Shown here one piece after another: positions 56,067-64,000 of a stretch of 64,000 nt of DNA. The notes beneath the pieces are model-generated. The model searched no databases. It was given only the letters and a program-made list of their open reading frames with translations, and was not told the DNA's origin. Within the stretch, counting starts at the first letter, position 1, and each line of letters starts with the position of its first letter. Source of the stretch: Pseudomarimonas salicorniae (lineage in GTDB: Bacteria > Pseudomonadota > Gammaproteobacteria > Xanthomonadales > Xanthomonadaceae); the NCBI RefSeq assembly GCF_023156535.1, contig NZ_JALNMH010000003.1:248001-312000 (forward strand), read 5' to 3'. Position numbers and translations under genes: made by a program.

Positions 56067-58469
56067 ATGACGGAACGATTCCGCATTGCGGTCGTAGGAT
56101 CGGGACCAGGAGGACTGTCCGCCGCAGCGCGGGCCGCGGAGCGCGGGATTCCCCACGTCCTGCTCGAGTCCGAAGCCCATCTTTCGAACACCATCTACCG
56201 CTACCAGAAGGGCAAGCACGTCATGGACGAGCCCGGCATCCTGCCGCTGCGCTCGCCCCTGCCCTTCACCGCGGGCAGCCGCGAAGTGATCCTCGGCGCC
56301 TGGGACGATGGCGTTGCCGCGCTGAAGGTCAACGTCCGGCACGGCGCCGAGGTGACCGCCATCAAGAAGCAGGAGGCCGGGCACTTCGTCATCACCACGC
56401 GGGCCGGCACGTACGAGGCCGACAACGTGATCCTCGGCATCGGCCTGCAGGGCAACATCCGCAAGCTCGGCGTGCCGGGCGAGGACCTGCCCTTCGTCCA
56501 GTACCAGCTGGATGACCCCGACGAATACGCCGGCGAGACCATCGTCGTCATCGGCGCCGGCGATGCCGCCATCGAGAACGCGGTCGCCCTGTCGAAACAG
56601 AACGAGGTGATCATCGTCAACCGGCGCGACGAGTTCGCCCGCGCCAAGCAGGGCAACCTGGACCTGATCCTCAAGCACATCGACGATGGCAGCATCACCT
56701 GCTACTACGGCGCCGCACCGGAGAAGGTCGAAGCGCTCAGCGTCGGCCGCAAGCCGGGACGCATCGTGCTTGCCACGCCCAAGGGCCGCGCGCAGATCCT
56801 CTGCGACCGGGTCATCGGCCGCCTGGGGGCCACCGCGCCGCGCGGCTTCGTCGAGTCGACGGGCGTGCAGTTCCCGAGCAAGGATCCGGCCTCCGTGCCG
56901 GCCATCAGCCCGCAGTACGAGAGCAACGTCAAGGGCCTCTACATCGTCGGCGCCCTGGGCGGCTATCCGCTGATCAAGCAGGCGATGAACCAGGGGTACG
57001 AGGTCGTCGAGTACATCCTCGGCGAGAAGGTCGAGCCGGCCGACGAGCCGCTGCTGCGCGACAAGTTCAAGAACATGCCCGGCTTCAGCACCGTCGAGGC
57101 GGCGCTGAAGCGGGTCCAGGACAACGTCCGTCTGCTGTCACACATCACGCCGCTGCAGCTGCGCGAGTTCATGCTCGACTCCGACGTGCGCACGCCCAAA
57201 CAGGGCGATGCCGTGTTCCGCCGGAACGACTACACCAACAGCTTCTACTGCGTGGTCGACGGCACGGTGGAGGTCGAGGTCAACGCCGAAACCGGCCAGC
57301 GGATCAGTCTTGGCCGGGGAGAGTTCTTCGGCGAGATGAGCCTGATCTCGGGTCGCCGCCGTTCGGCCAGCGTGTTCGCCGGCCCCGGCTGCGTCCTGGT
57401 GGAGACGCCGCGTCGCTCGATGACCAAGCTGATCAACTCGGTCGCCGCGGTAAAGCGCGAGATCGATCTGGTCTTCATTACCCGCGCCATCCAGCAGCGC
57501 TTCGCCCCGAACACCGCCTCGGCCGACCTTGCCGACATCGTCGCCGACGCCGAGATCTGCAAGTACCAGGCCGACGAGGTGCTGTTCGGCGAGGGTGACC
57601 CCGGCGACTCACTGCACCTGGTCCGGGTTGGCTCGCTGACCATCTCGCGCAATATCGGCGGCCGGGAGATCGTCCTGTCCTACGTCCCGGCCGGCAACTA
57701 CGTGGGCGAGATGGCCCTGCTCGGAGATTCCACGCGTTCGGCCACGGCCCGAGCCGCGGTGGCGACCGAAACCGTCCGGCTAGGGGCCGATGCCTTCAAG
57801 AAGCTCCTCGCCCGCGACCCCGGCCTGCGGCTCCAGCTGCAGGCCGAGTACCGCCAGCGCGCCGCTGCCAACCTTGCCATGCAGCAGGCCGGGCGCGGCG
57901 CCGACATCATCTCCTTCCTCATGCAGCAGGGCGTCGGTGAAGCCACCGACGTGCTGCTGATCGACGAGTCGCTCTGCGTGCGCTGCGACAACTGCGAGAA
58001 GGCCTGCGCGGAAACCCACAAGGGCACATCGAGGCTGGACCGTGAAGCCGGCCCCACCTTCGCCAACGTACACGTGCCGACATCCTGCCGCCACTGCGAG
58101 CATCCGCACTGCATGAAGGACTGCCCGCCGGACGCGATCCACCGCACCCCGGACGGCGAGGTGTTCATCGGCGACAACTGCATCGGCTGCGGCAACTGCG
58201 AGCGGAACTGCCCTTACGGCGTGATCCACATGTCCGGGCGCAAGGAGAAGAAGCCGGGGCTGCTCAGCTGGCTGATGTTCGGCAGCGGCAGCGGCCCGGG
58301 CGAGGCGCCCTACGCCAAGGACAGCAAGGCCTCCGAGAAGAAGGCCGTGAAGTGCGACATGTGCAAGGACATTTCCGGTGGGCCGGCGTGCGTGCGCTCC
58401 TGCCCGACCGGCGCTGCAATCCGTATTTCCCCGGAGGAACTGGTGGGCTATGCGCAATCCCGCAACTGA
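56067..58469 (+). CDS. Flavoprotein / dual cNMP-binding / four-cluster ferredoxin fusion
   Basis: An 800-residue cytoplasmic protein. Residues 1-330 form a thioredoxin-reductase-like pyridine-nucleotide/FAD unit: GSGPGG at 11-16, a second Rossmann motif VVIGAGDAAIEN near 160-171, GLYIVGALGG at its end, and no redox CxxC. Two cyclic-nucleotide-binding domains follow, both with an intact phosphate-binding cassette: FGEMSLISGRRRSASV near 421 and VGEMALLGDSTRSATA near 546. The end (about 635-790) is a ferredoxin module with four Cys sets (CVRCDNCEKAC, CRHCEHPHCMKDCP, CIGCGNCERNCP, CDMCK...CVRSCP), like DmsB/HybA subunits. It probably passes electrons between NAD(P)H and the membrane partners encoded next, under nucleotide control. 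GGGGGG precedes the ATG. Confidence 0.85.
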   Translation: MTERFRIAVVGSGPGGLSAAARAAERGIPHVLLESEAHLSNTIYRYQKGKHVMDEPGILPLRSPLPFTAGSREVILGAWDDGVAALKVNVRHGAEVTAIKKQEAGHFVITTRAGTYEADNVILGIGLQGNIRKLGVPGEDLPFVQYQLDDPDEYAGETIVVIGAGDAAIENAVALSKQNEVIIVNRRDEFARAKQGNLDLILKHIDDGSITCYYGAAPEKVEALSVGRKPGRIVLATPKGRAQILCDRVIGRLGATAPRGFVESTGVQFPSKDPASVPAISPQYESNVKGLYIVGALGGYPLIKQAMNQGYEVVEYILGEKVEPADEPLLRDKFKNMPGFSTVEAALKRVQDNVRLLSHITPLQLREFMLDSDVRTPKQGDAVFRRNDYTNSFYCVVDGTVEVEVNAETGQRISLGRGEFFGEMSLISGRRRSASVFAGPGCVLVETPRRSMTKLINSVAAVKREIDLVFITRAIQQRFAPNTASADLADIVADAEICKYQADEVLFGEGDPGDSLHLVRVGSLTISRNIGGREIVLSYVPAGNYVGEMALLGDSTRSATARAAVATETVRLGADAFKKLLARDPGLRLQLQAEYRQRAAANLAMQQAGRGADIISFLMQQGVGEATDVLLIDESLCVRCDNCEKACAETHKGTSRLDREAGPTFANVHVPTSCRHCEHPHCMKDCPPDAIHRTPDGEVFIGDNCIGCGNCERNCPYGVIHMSGRKEKKPGLLSWLMFGSGSGPGEAPYAKDSKASEKKAVKCDMCKDISGGPACVRSCPTGAAIRISPEELVGYAQSRN

Positions 58470-58531
58470 GCGCCTGTCCGACCTCTGATACCCCTCGCCA
58501 CCCGCACGGCAGCAAGGAGTGACCGCAGGCC

Positions 58532-59437
58532 ATGCATGCGTCCCTACTGACCCACGGAAGCTACCGTTACTTCTGGATCGCCCTGGTCCTCGCCCTGGCG
58601 AGCCTGGTGGCCTACCTGTGGCATACGCCCGAGGGGGCGCCGCCGAACGGCGGCACCTGGCTCGGCTATACGCTGGGGACGATCGGCGCCCTGCTGATTT
58701 TCTGGCTCACCTGGTTCGGCGTGCGCAAACGCCGCTACGGCTCGGGCAGTGGCACGGCCGTCGGCTGGCTCTCAGCGCACGTCTATCTTGGCACCAGCCT
58801 GATCCTGATCGCCTTCCTGCATTCCGGATTCCAGGTTGGCTGGAACGTCCACACCCTCGCCCTGGTGCTGATGCTGGGCGTCATCTTCTCGGGCTTCTTC
58901 GGGGTTTACGCCTATCTGCGCTACCCCACGATGATGACGCGCAATCGCGAGAACGCCACCCGCAATGCGATGCTCGACGAGATCGTCGAGCTTGACCAGA
59001 ACGCCCTGACGCTCGCCGACGCCGTCGACCCGAAGATCCATTCAGTCGTGTTGCGCTCGATCGAACGCACCCGCCTCGGCGGCGGCGTATGGATGCAGCT
59101 GACCGCGCGCGACGACTCCGAGGCGGCCCTGTCCAGCCTTCGTGCCGCGGCCACCGCCCGCGACAAGGAGCTCAAGAAGAAGAACAGGGCGGAATCGAAG
59201 ACGATGTTCGCGATGGTCGACTTCCTGTCTTCCGAGACATCGACGGACAAGCAGGCCGAGGCGCTACGGAAGCTCATCGACCTGCTGACCCGCAAGAAGG
59301 CCCTGGCCGGTCGCGTGGCCAAGGATATCCAGCTGCAGGCGCTCATGGAGATCTGGCTGTACGTGCATGTCCCGCTCAGCATCGGCCTGCTGGCGGCACT
59401 GGTCGCCCACATCGTGTCCGTCTTCTTCTACTGGTGA
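58532..59437 (+). CDS. Membrane protein, possible b-type cytochrome
   Basis: A 301-residue integral membrane protein. Hydrophobic helices lie at about 11-30, 43-62, 78-98 and 104-128, then a cytosolic helical domain (about 130-270, rich in charged residues: EIVELDQNALTLADAVD, RAESKTMFAMVDFLSSETSTDKQAEAL) and a last helix at 276-300 (YVHVPLSIGLLAALVAHIVSVFFYW). His residues within helices (SAHVYLG, FLHSGF, WNVHTLAL, YVHVPL, VAHIVS) could bind heme b as in ferric-reductase or cytochrome b561 folds. I do not recognise a family. It lies between the flavoprotein fusion and the multiheme cytochrome, so a quinone/heme link between them is likely. Confidence 0.6.
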   Translation: MHASLLTHGSYRYFWIALVLALASLVAYLWHTPEGAPPNGGTWLGYTLGTIGALLIFWLTWFGVRKRRYGSGSGTAVGWLSAHVYLGTSLILIAFLHSGFQVGWNVHTLALVLMLGVIFSGFFGVYAYLRYPTMMTRNRENATRNAMLDEIVELDQNALTLADAVDPKIHSVVLRSIERTRLGGGVWMQLTARDDSEAALSSLRAAATARDKELKKKNRAESKTMFAMVDFLSSETSTDKQAEALRKLIDLLTRKKALAGRVAKDIQLQALMEIWLYVHVPLSIGLLAALVAHIVSVFFYW

Positions 59438-59445
59438 GGTGATCC

Positions 59446-61122
59446 ATGCGCTGGTTAGTCCGCCGAGTTCACCGCAAGGGAAAAGGTCAGGTCAGCTACG
59501 AGGACGACATCCACTTCGGTGATGTCCTCACCGTTGGCCGCGGCGCCAGTCAGGCGGTCTTCCTCACCGACATGCGCGTCGCACTCGAGCACGCGAAGAT
59601 CACCTCGCTGTCCAAGGGCAAGTACCGCGTCGAATCGCTGATCGAGGCGGGGGTGCGGATCAACGGCGGCATCGTCCACCAGGCGACCTGCGCGGCCGGT
59701 ACCCAGATCGAGCTGGGCGGCTTTCGCCTCGAGCTGCTGGAACCGCCCGAGGACTACGACGCCGCGGTCGAGATCAGCCAGATCGACAAGAGCGAGCAGG
59801 CCGCGGAGATCCAGCGCAAGCGCCCACCGACGTCACTGGCCGAGACCAGGCTCTCCAAGCGCGGGCCGGCCTGGGCCCTGTTCATCGCCATCTTCCTGCT
59901 GTTCCTGGTGCTGCCGGCAGCGTCCCACTACTCATCCGGATTGTCCTCGCTGCTGCGCGGGTCTCCCCTGCCCTCCCGCGATGCGTGGATGGCCGGAGAG
60001 CTGGCCGGGGCCCACCATTTCTTCCAGAGCGAATGCAGCGCCTGCCACAGCGAGGCCTTCGCCTGGGTCAAGGATGGCGACTGCCTGACCTGCCACGCGC
60101 TGACTCCGGCGCACGCCGACCCCGAGGTCTTCAACCTGCCGGAACTGGGTGACGCCCGCTGTGCCCACTGCCACCGCGACCACAACGGCAAGACCGCGCT
60201 GATCCGCGGCGACCAGTCATTGTGCGCGGACTGCCACACCGACCTCGGCACCAGGACCGCCGGCGCCAGCACGCTCGGCGAGGCGACCGACTTCGGAGAG
60301 GTGCACCCCGAGTTCAAGGTGTCCTTGCCGCGCTGGGACGCCCAGGGGGTGTTCGCCCCCGAGCGGGTCACCCTGGCGGCTGACCTCAAGGAAGGTTCGG
60401 GCCTCAAGTTCCCCCACGATGTGCATCTCGACAAGGAGGGCATCAACGCGCCCTCGGGCCGACGGGTGCTGGAGTGCTCCAGCTGCCACGTGCCGGATGC
60501 CGGCGGTGCGATCATGAAGCCGGTCGACTTCGAGAGCATGTGCCAGGACTGCCACGCCCTGAGCTTCGACGTAACCGAGCCGGAGCGACAGGTGCCGCAT
60601 GCGCGGATCACCGAGATCTTCTACATGCTTGACGAGTTCTATGCCCGGCGCGCCCTCGAGGGCGAGGTCAAGGACGAGTCGGCGCCGGTCTCGCTGCGCA
60701 CCCGCCGCCTGCCCGGGCAGTCGGTCCAGCCCCAGCAGCGCCAGTTGGCCCTGACCTGGGCCCGCGACAAGGCCCGCCAGGTCGGCGAGAGCCTGTTCAC
60801 CGGCCGCGCCTGCACGGTCTGCCACGAGGTCAGCCCCGGAAGAACCACCGAAGAGCCCTGGGCGGTCGCGCCCGTGCGGGTCTCCGGCATCTGGTTCCCG
60901 AAGTCCCGCTTCGACCACGCCAGCCACACCACCATGACCTGCGCGGGCTGCCATGCCGCGACCACATCCAGTTCCAGCGAGGATCTGCTGCTGCCCGACA
61001 TCGCCAACTGCAGGCAATGCCACGCCGGCGACGAGGGCGGGCACGACAAGCTCGAATCCGGATGCATCACTTGCCACGGATACCACGAGTCCGATCACCT
61101 CCTCCAGGTTGACCTCCAATGA
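59446..61122 (+). CDS. FHA-domain decaheme cytochrome c, membrane anchored
   Basis: A 558-residue protein. Residues 1-105 form an FHA domain (FGDVLTVGRGASQAVFLTD, then RVALEHAKI). A linker follows and one membrane helix at about 146-166 (AWALFIAIFLLFLVLPAAS). The rest should be periplasmic with ten CXXCH heme sites beginning at residues 197, 213, 239, 260, 344, 366, 456, 499, 522 and 540, and extra His residues (FPHDVHLD, FDHASH) suited as axial ligands, as in c3/NrfB-type cytochromes. The usual FHA Ser before the HA motif is Ala here (VALEHA), so phosphothreonine binding is doubtful. It starts 8 bases after the membrane protein gene; its stop overlaps an upstream in-frame start option of the next gene. 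Confidence 0.88.
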   Translation: MRWLVRRVHRKGKGQVSYEDDIHFGDVLTVGRGASQAVFLTDMRVALEHAKITSLSKGKYRVESLIEAGVRINGGIVHQATCAAGTQIELGGFRLELLEPPEDYDAAVEISQIDKSEQAAEIQRKRPPTSLAETRLSKRGPAWALFIAIFLLFLVLPAASHYSSGLSSLLRGSPLPSRDAWMAGELAGAHHFFQSECSACHSEAFAWVKDGDCLTCHALTPAHADPEVFNLPELGDARCAHCHRDHNGKTALIRGDQSLCADCHTDLGTRTAGASTLGEATDFGEVHPEFKVSLPRWDAQGVFAPERVTLAADLKEGSGLKFPHDVHLDKEGINAPSGRRVLECSSCHVPDAGGAIMKPVDFESMCQDCHALSFDVTEPERQVPHARITEIFYMLDEFYARRALEGEVKDESAPVSLRTRRLPGQSVQPQQRQLALTWARDKARQVGESLFTGRACTVCHEVSPGRTTEEPWAVAPVRVSGIWFPKSRFDHASHTTMTCAGCHAATTSSSSEDLLLPDIANCRQCHAGDEGGHDKLESGCITCHGYHESDHLLQVDLQ

Positions 61123-61214
61123 CCCGCATTCCGTGCCAACGGTTTCCTCTTGGACCTGCGACGAGTACGCTGCAGGCCAGCGACGCCACTAGAACCTTGG
61201 GGAGGGTTCCAGCC

Positions 61215-63260
61215 ATGGCCCACGTACGCCGCGCCAGCCTGGCGCTCTGCATCGCCGCCCTCGTGTCCGCCTGCAGCGGCGGCAGCAACACCGGTGAAAC
61301 CACCGGTACAGCGCCGCCGCAGCCCGGCGAACCGCAGGGGTGTACGGGCAGCTGCGTCAACGCAAATTCCTTCCTGACCCCGGGCGATGTCCGCAAGATC
61401 GTCGGCCAGGCCGTGGCAGAGGCCTCGGCACGGAACGCAAGCGGCGTGATTGCCGTCGTCGACCGTGTCGGCAACGTGCTCGGCGTCTATCGCATGAACG
61501 GCACCCGGGTAACCGTGCGCGTCGGCACACAGCGCGGCGTGGTCGGTGGGCTGGAAGGCCTTGGCGTGCCTACCGAACTGGCCGCCATCGCCAAGGCGAT
61601 CACCGGTGCCTACCTGTCGTCCGAGGGCAACGCATTCTCGACCCGCACCGCCAACCAGATCGTCCAGGAGCACTTCAATCCCGGCGAGTTCAATGCCCCG
61701 TCAGGACCGCTGTTCGGCGTGCAGTTCAGCCAGCTCAGCTGCTCGGACCTGATGCTGCGCTCGCCGCTGACCAGCACGGGCCCGGGCCCCCACCGCTCGC
61801 CACTCGGGCTGTCGGCCGACCCCGGCGGCTTCCCGCTGTACAAGGACGGCGTACCGGTCGGCGGCATCGGCGTCTCGGCAGACCCGGACTACGGGCTCGA
61901 TCCGACGATCAGCGACCTCGACCAGGACCTCGACGAACTGATCGCCACCGCCGGCACCTTCGGCTTCGGTGCCCCGCTCGACCGCCGCGGCGACCGCATC
62001 ACCGTCGACGGCAAGACCTTCCGCTTCAGCGACGCCCAGTTCTCCGACCTCAGCGCCGCGCCCGGCGCCACCGGCAACCTCGACACCGCAGGTAGTTTCA
62101 CCGCGGTGCCGGCCTACACCGACGGCGTGGTCAAGGCCGGCACCGTGTTCGGCACGCCGGGCTCGGGCTACGTGCCTGCCGGATCGCTCTACCCGGGCCG
62201 CGACGCCTTCGTCCTGGTCGGCGCCGACGGCGCCAACCGCTTCCCGCCCCGCGCAGGCACCGACGGCGCGGGCGCGATCACCGCCGAGGAAGCCCGGGTG
62301 GTGGTGGACGAGGCGCTGGCCATCGCCAACGCCGCCCGCGCGCAGATCCGCCGTCCGTTCGGCACCCAGGCCCGGGTCAGCATCAACGTGGTCGACACCA
62401 ATGGCGTGATCCTCGCCTTCGGCCGAACCCGCGACGCACCGATCTTCGGCACCGATGTCTCCCTGCAGAAGGCGCGCACCGCAGCCTTCTATTCCGGCGC
62501 GTTCGCCGCTGCCGATCTCAACAGCCGTCCCGAGGTCGCCTATTTCGCCGGCGCCCTGCTGCCCAGCGAGGCCGCACCGGATCGCTTCAACCTGACCGTG
62601 GTCGACCGGGTGCAGATCTCGGAGTACGTGACCCGGGTGCGCGAGTTCACCGGCAACGCCAGCGCGTTGGGTGACGGCGCCTTCGCCTTCAGCGACCGCG
62701 CCGGCGGCAACCTGTCCCGTCCGTACTACCCGGACGGGATCATCAGCCCGCAATCGGGACCGTTCTCCCGCCCCTTCGACCAGTGGAGCCCGTTCCACGA
62801 CGGCATCCAGCTCGACCTGGTCTACAACCAGCTGGCCCTGCACGTCGCGCACTATGTCAACCAGCTCGGCCTGCCGATCTTCCTCGAGGGCCAGCTGCTG
62901 GTCGGCGCGCCGCGACCGGGCTTTCCGACGCCGCTGGCGGATCCGCCACCGGGCAGCTGCACCGGCCTGCAGCGGCTGGCGAACGGCATCCAGATCTTTC
63001 CCGGCAGCGTGCCGATCTACCGCGGAAACCAGCTGATCGGAGCAATCGGCGTTTCCGGCGACGGCATCGACCAGGACGACATGATCTCCTTCCTCGGCGT
63101 GCACAACGCCGGGCTGCGGCTCAACACCGGGCTCGGCAATGCGCCGCGCGAGATCCGCGCCGATCAACTCGTGGTCCGCGGTGCACGCCTGCGCTATGTG
63201 CAGTGCCCGCAGTCCCCGTTCATCGGATCCGACCAGCAGAACGTCTGCGAAGGGAAGTGA
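61215..63260 (+). CDS. Two-domain GlcG/HbpS-like heme-binding lipoprotein
   Basis: A 681-residue predicted lipoprotein. The signal peptide ends in LVSAC (Cys20), followed by a Gly/Thr/Pro linker. Two halves each resemble the HbpS/GlcG fold: FLTPGDVRKIVGQAVAEASARNASGVIAVVDRVGNVLGVYRM with VPVGGIGVSADPD, then ITAEEARVVVDEALAIANAARAQIRR with VSINVVDTNGVILAFGRTRDAPIFGTDVSLQKARTAAFYSG and LIGAIGVSGDGIDQDDMISFLG. HbpS proteins bind heme or related ligands; here the protein probably sits on the outer or inner membrane facing the cytochrome. The ATG at 61215 has GGAGGG upstream; an in-frame ATG at 61119 would destroy the signal peptide. The next gene starts 1 base after the stop. Confidence 0.75.
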   Translation: MAHVRRASLALCIAALVSACSGGSNTGETTGTAPPQPGEPQGCTGSCVNANSFLTPGDVRKIVGQAVAEASARNASGVIAVVDRVGNVLGVYRMNGTRVTVRVGTQRGVVGGLEGLGVPTELAAIAKAITGAYLSSEGNAFSTRTANQIVQEHFNPGEFNAPSGPLFGVQFSQLSCSDLMLRSPLTSTGPGPHRSPLGLSADPGGFPLYKDGVPVGGIGVSADPDYGLDPTISDLDQDLDELIATAGTFGFGAPLDRRGDRITVDGKTFRFSDAQFSDLSAAPGATGNLDTAGSFTAVPAYTDGVVKAGTVFGTPGSGYVPAGSLYPGRDAFVLVGADGANRFPPRAGTDGAGAITAEEARVVVDEALAIANAARAQIRRPFGTQARVSINVVDTNGVILAFGRTRDAPIFGTDVSLQKARTAAFYSGAFAAADLNSRPEVAYFAGALLPSEAAPDRFNLTVVDRVQISEYVTRVREFTGNASALGDGAFAFSDRAGGNLSRPYYPDGIISPQSGPFSRPFDQWSPFHDGIQLDLVYNQLALHVAHYVNQLGLPIFLEGQLLVGAPRPGFPTPLADPPPGSCTGLQRLANGIQIFPGSVPIYRGNQLIGAIGVSGDGIDQDDMISFLGVHNAGLRLNTGLGNAPREIRADQLVVRGARLRYVQCPQSPFIGSDQQNVCEGK

Positions 63261-63261
63261 G

Positions 63262-64000
63262 ATGAAGACCTCGATCCTCCACCGCGCCCTGCTCATCGCC
63301 TGCGCCGGCAGCTGCAGCCTGCCGGCCGCCGCCTCCGAGCCGCTGACCAGCGATGCCCTTGGCGCGATGCCCATCTGGATGAGCTGGACCCACCTCGTGC
63401 CAGGCGTCACCTACGATCCTGCCACGGCGGTCATCCCGCGCCGCCGCCCGGGCCATCCGCCGCCGACGCCCATCGTCGAACCGGATCCGCAGAATCCCGA
63501 TGCGATCAATCCGGCGCCGGTGGACGCCGTCGGTGGCTTCGTGCCCCTGCCCGACCGCTGGCGCATCATGGAGGCGCTTGGCTTCAAGTTCCCCTGGTAC
63601 GACCCCTACAACCAGAACATCTGGAAGGGGGACAAGCCGATGAAGATTCCGGGGCTGAAGGGCAAGGACTGGTTCTTCTCCCTGCTGGGCATCTCCGACA
63701 CCATCATCGAGCCGCGCTCCATCCCGACGCCGGTTGGCCCGCAGGCGAGCCAGGACCCGGACTCGCTCGACATCTTCTCCGGCATCGACCAGACGATCTT
63801 CGCCCAGACCTTCCTCACCGGCATCATCCTGTTCAAGGGCGATACCGTGTTCAAGCCGCCGGCCCACGAGTTCCGGCTCACTCTGGCGACCCAGTACAAC
63901 CGCGTGGAAACCCAGGACGTGCGCGCCCTGCTGATCGACCCGCGCGGCGGTCGGATCCGCGAGGACAGCTTCGTTGCCGTGCAGGAACTGTTCTACGACA
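63262..64000 (+). CDS. Secreted protein of unknown function, 3' end outside window
   Basis: The first 246 residues are visible. A signal peptide (MKTSILHRALLIACAGSCSLPAAA) is followed by a mature part rich in Pro and aromatic residues: MPIWMSWTHLVPGVTYDPATA, a PRRRPGHPPPTP segment, then FKFPWYDPYNQNIWKGDKPM and KDWFFSLLGISDTIIEPRSIPTPVGPQ. LTLATQYNRVETQDVRALLIDP near the right edge looks like beta-barrel strands, so an outer-membrane protein is possible. I do not recognise a family. GAAGGGAA precedes the ATG one base after the previous stop, so it belongs to the same operon. Confidence 0.7.
   Translation, partial: MKTSILHRALLIACAGSCSLPAAASEPLTSDALGAMPIWMSWTHLVPGVTYDPATAVIPRRRPGHPPPTPIVEPDPQNPDAINPAPVDAVGGFVPLPDRWRIMEALGFKFPWYDPYNQNIWKGDKPMKIPGLKGKDWFFSLLGISDTIIEPRSIPTPVGPQASQDPDSLDIFSGIDQTIFAQTFLTGIILFKGDTVFKPPAHEFRLTLATQYNRVETQDVRALLIDPRGGRIREDSFVAVQELFYD

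Noticed and set aside
61701-63410. Long minus-strand open frame opposite the HbpS-like lipoprotein gene
   Set aside because: Shadow frame; the plus-strand protein has a signal peptide, lipobox and recognisable repeats.

Overview
The window is one contiguous stretch of high-GC chromosome from a gammaproteobacterium, most likely of the Xanthomonadales/Lysobacterales. That is inferred from three things: divergent fur and bamE; the recN-fur-bamE-rnfH-ratA-smpB order; and intergenic palindromes of a type I associate with that order (GTAGGAGCCAGC... and GTGGGAGCGCCC...). No database search was possible, so family names rest on motifs read from the translations.

Layout. 1-9200 is accessory DNA: the tail of a Crp/Fnr regulator; a three-gene set (PhyH-type dioxygenase, JmjC/cupin-type oxygenase, GNAT acyltransferase); a 264-bp MITE-like element with a perfect CTAG target duplication; a stress-flavoured set (PRC-barrel, lipoprotein, ribosome hibernation factor, DUF2254 membrane protein); and a decayed IS5-type element. 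It ends at a tRNA-Arg(CCU) gene whose 3' end faces the accessory DNA. 9384-22400 carries a TIGR04222 membrane protein, a coupled flavoprotein-rlmC-TonB receptor operon, fumC, a SprA-like protease, PhzF, GFA, a glutamine amidotransferase, a VOC protein, a GNAT and dapB.

21433-27969 is the minus-strand heat-shock block hrcA, grpE, dnaK, dnaJ followed by dapB. A near-consensus sigma-32 promoter lies before grpE and a weaker one before dnaK; no CIRCE operator is visible. recN, fur, bamE, rnfH, ratA and smpB follow. 34007-44558 is a leucine/branched-chain acyl-CoA degradation cluster (thiolase, liuB, liuC, liuD, liuE, and an SDR dehydrogenase) interrupted by a lipoprotein gene and a PAS-GGDEF-EAL gene. 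44705-55922 is housekeeping: efpL, slyD, an ALDH7-type dehydrogenase, pyrD, murB, an EamA transporter, ispG and a PilZ-like protein.

56067-64000 is the most unusual part, a five-gene co-directional cluster that runs off the window. It encodes an 800-residue flavoprotein fused to two cyclic-nucleotide-binding domains and a four-cluster ferredoxin module; a His-bearing membrane protein; a membrane-anchored cytochrome with ten CXXCH motifs and an N-terminal FHA domain; a two-domain GlcG/HbpS-like lipoprotein; and a secreted protein of unknown function. I infer a regulated transmembrane electron conduit.

Intergenic space holds six copies or part-copies of a composite palindrome cassette, and a separate family of hairpins whose arms are tandem heptamers. 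The heptamer hairpins sit between grpE/dnaK, dnaK/dnaJ and SDR/efpL.
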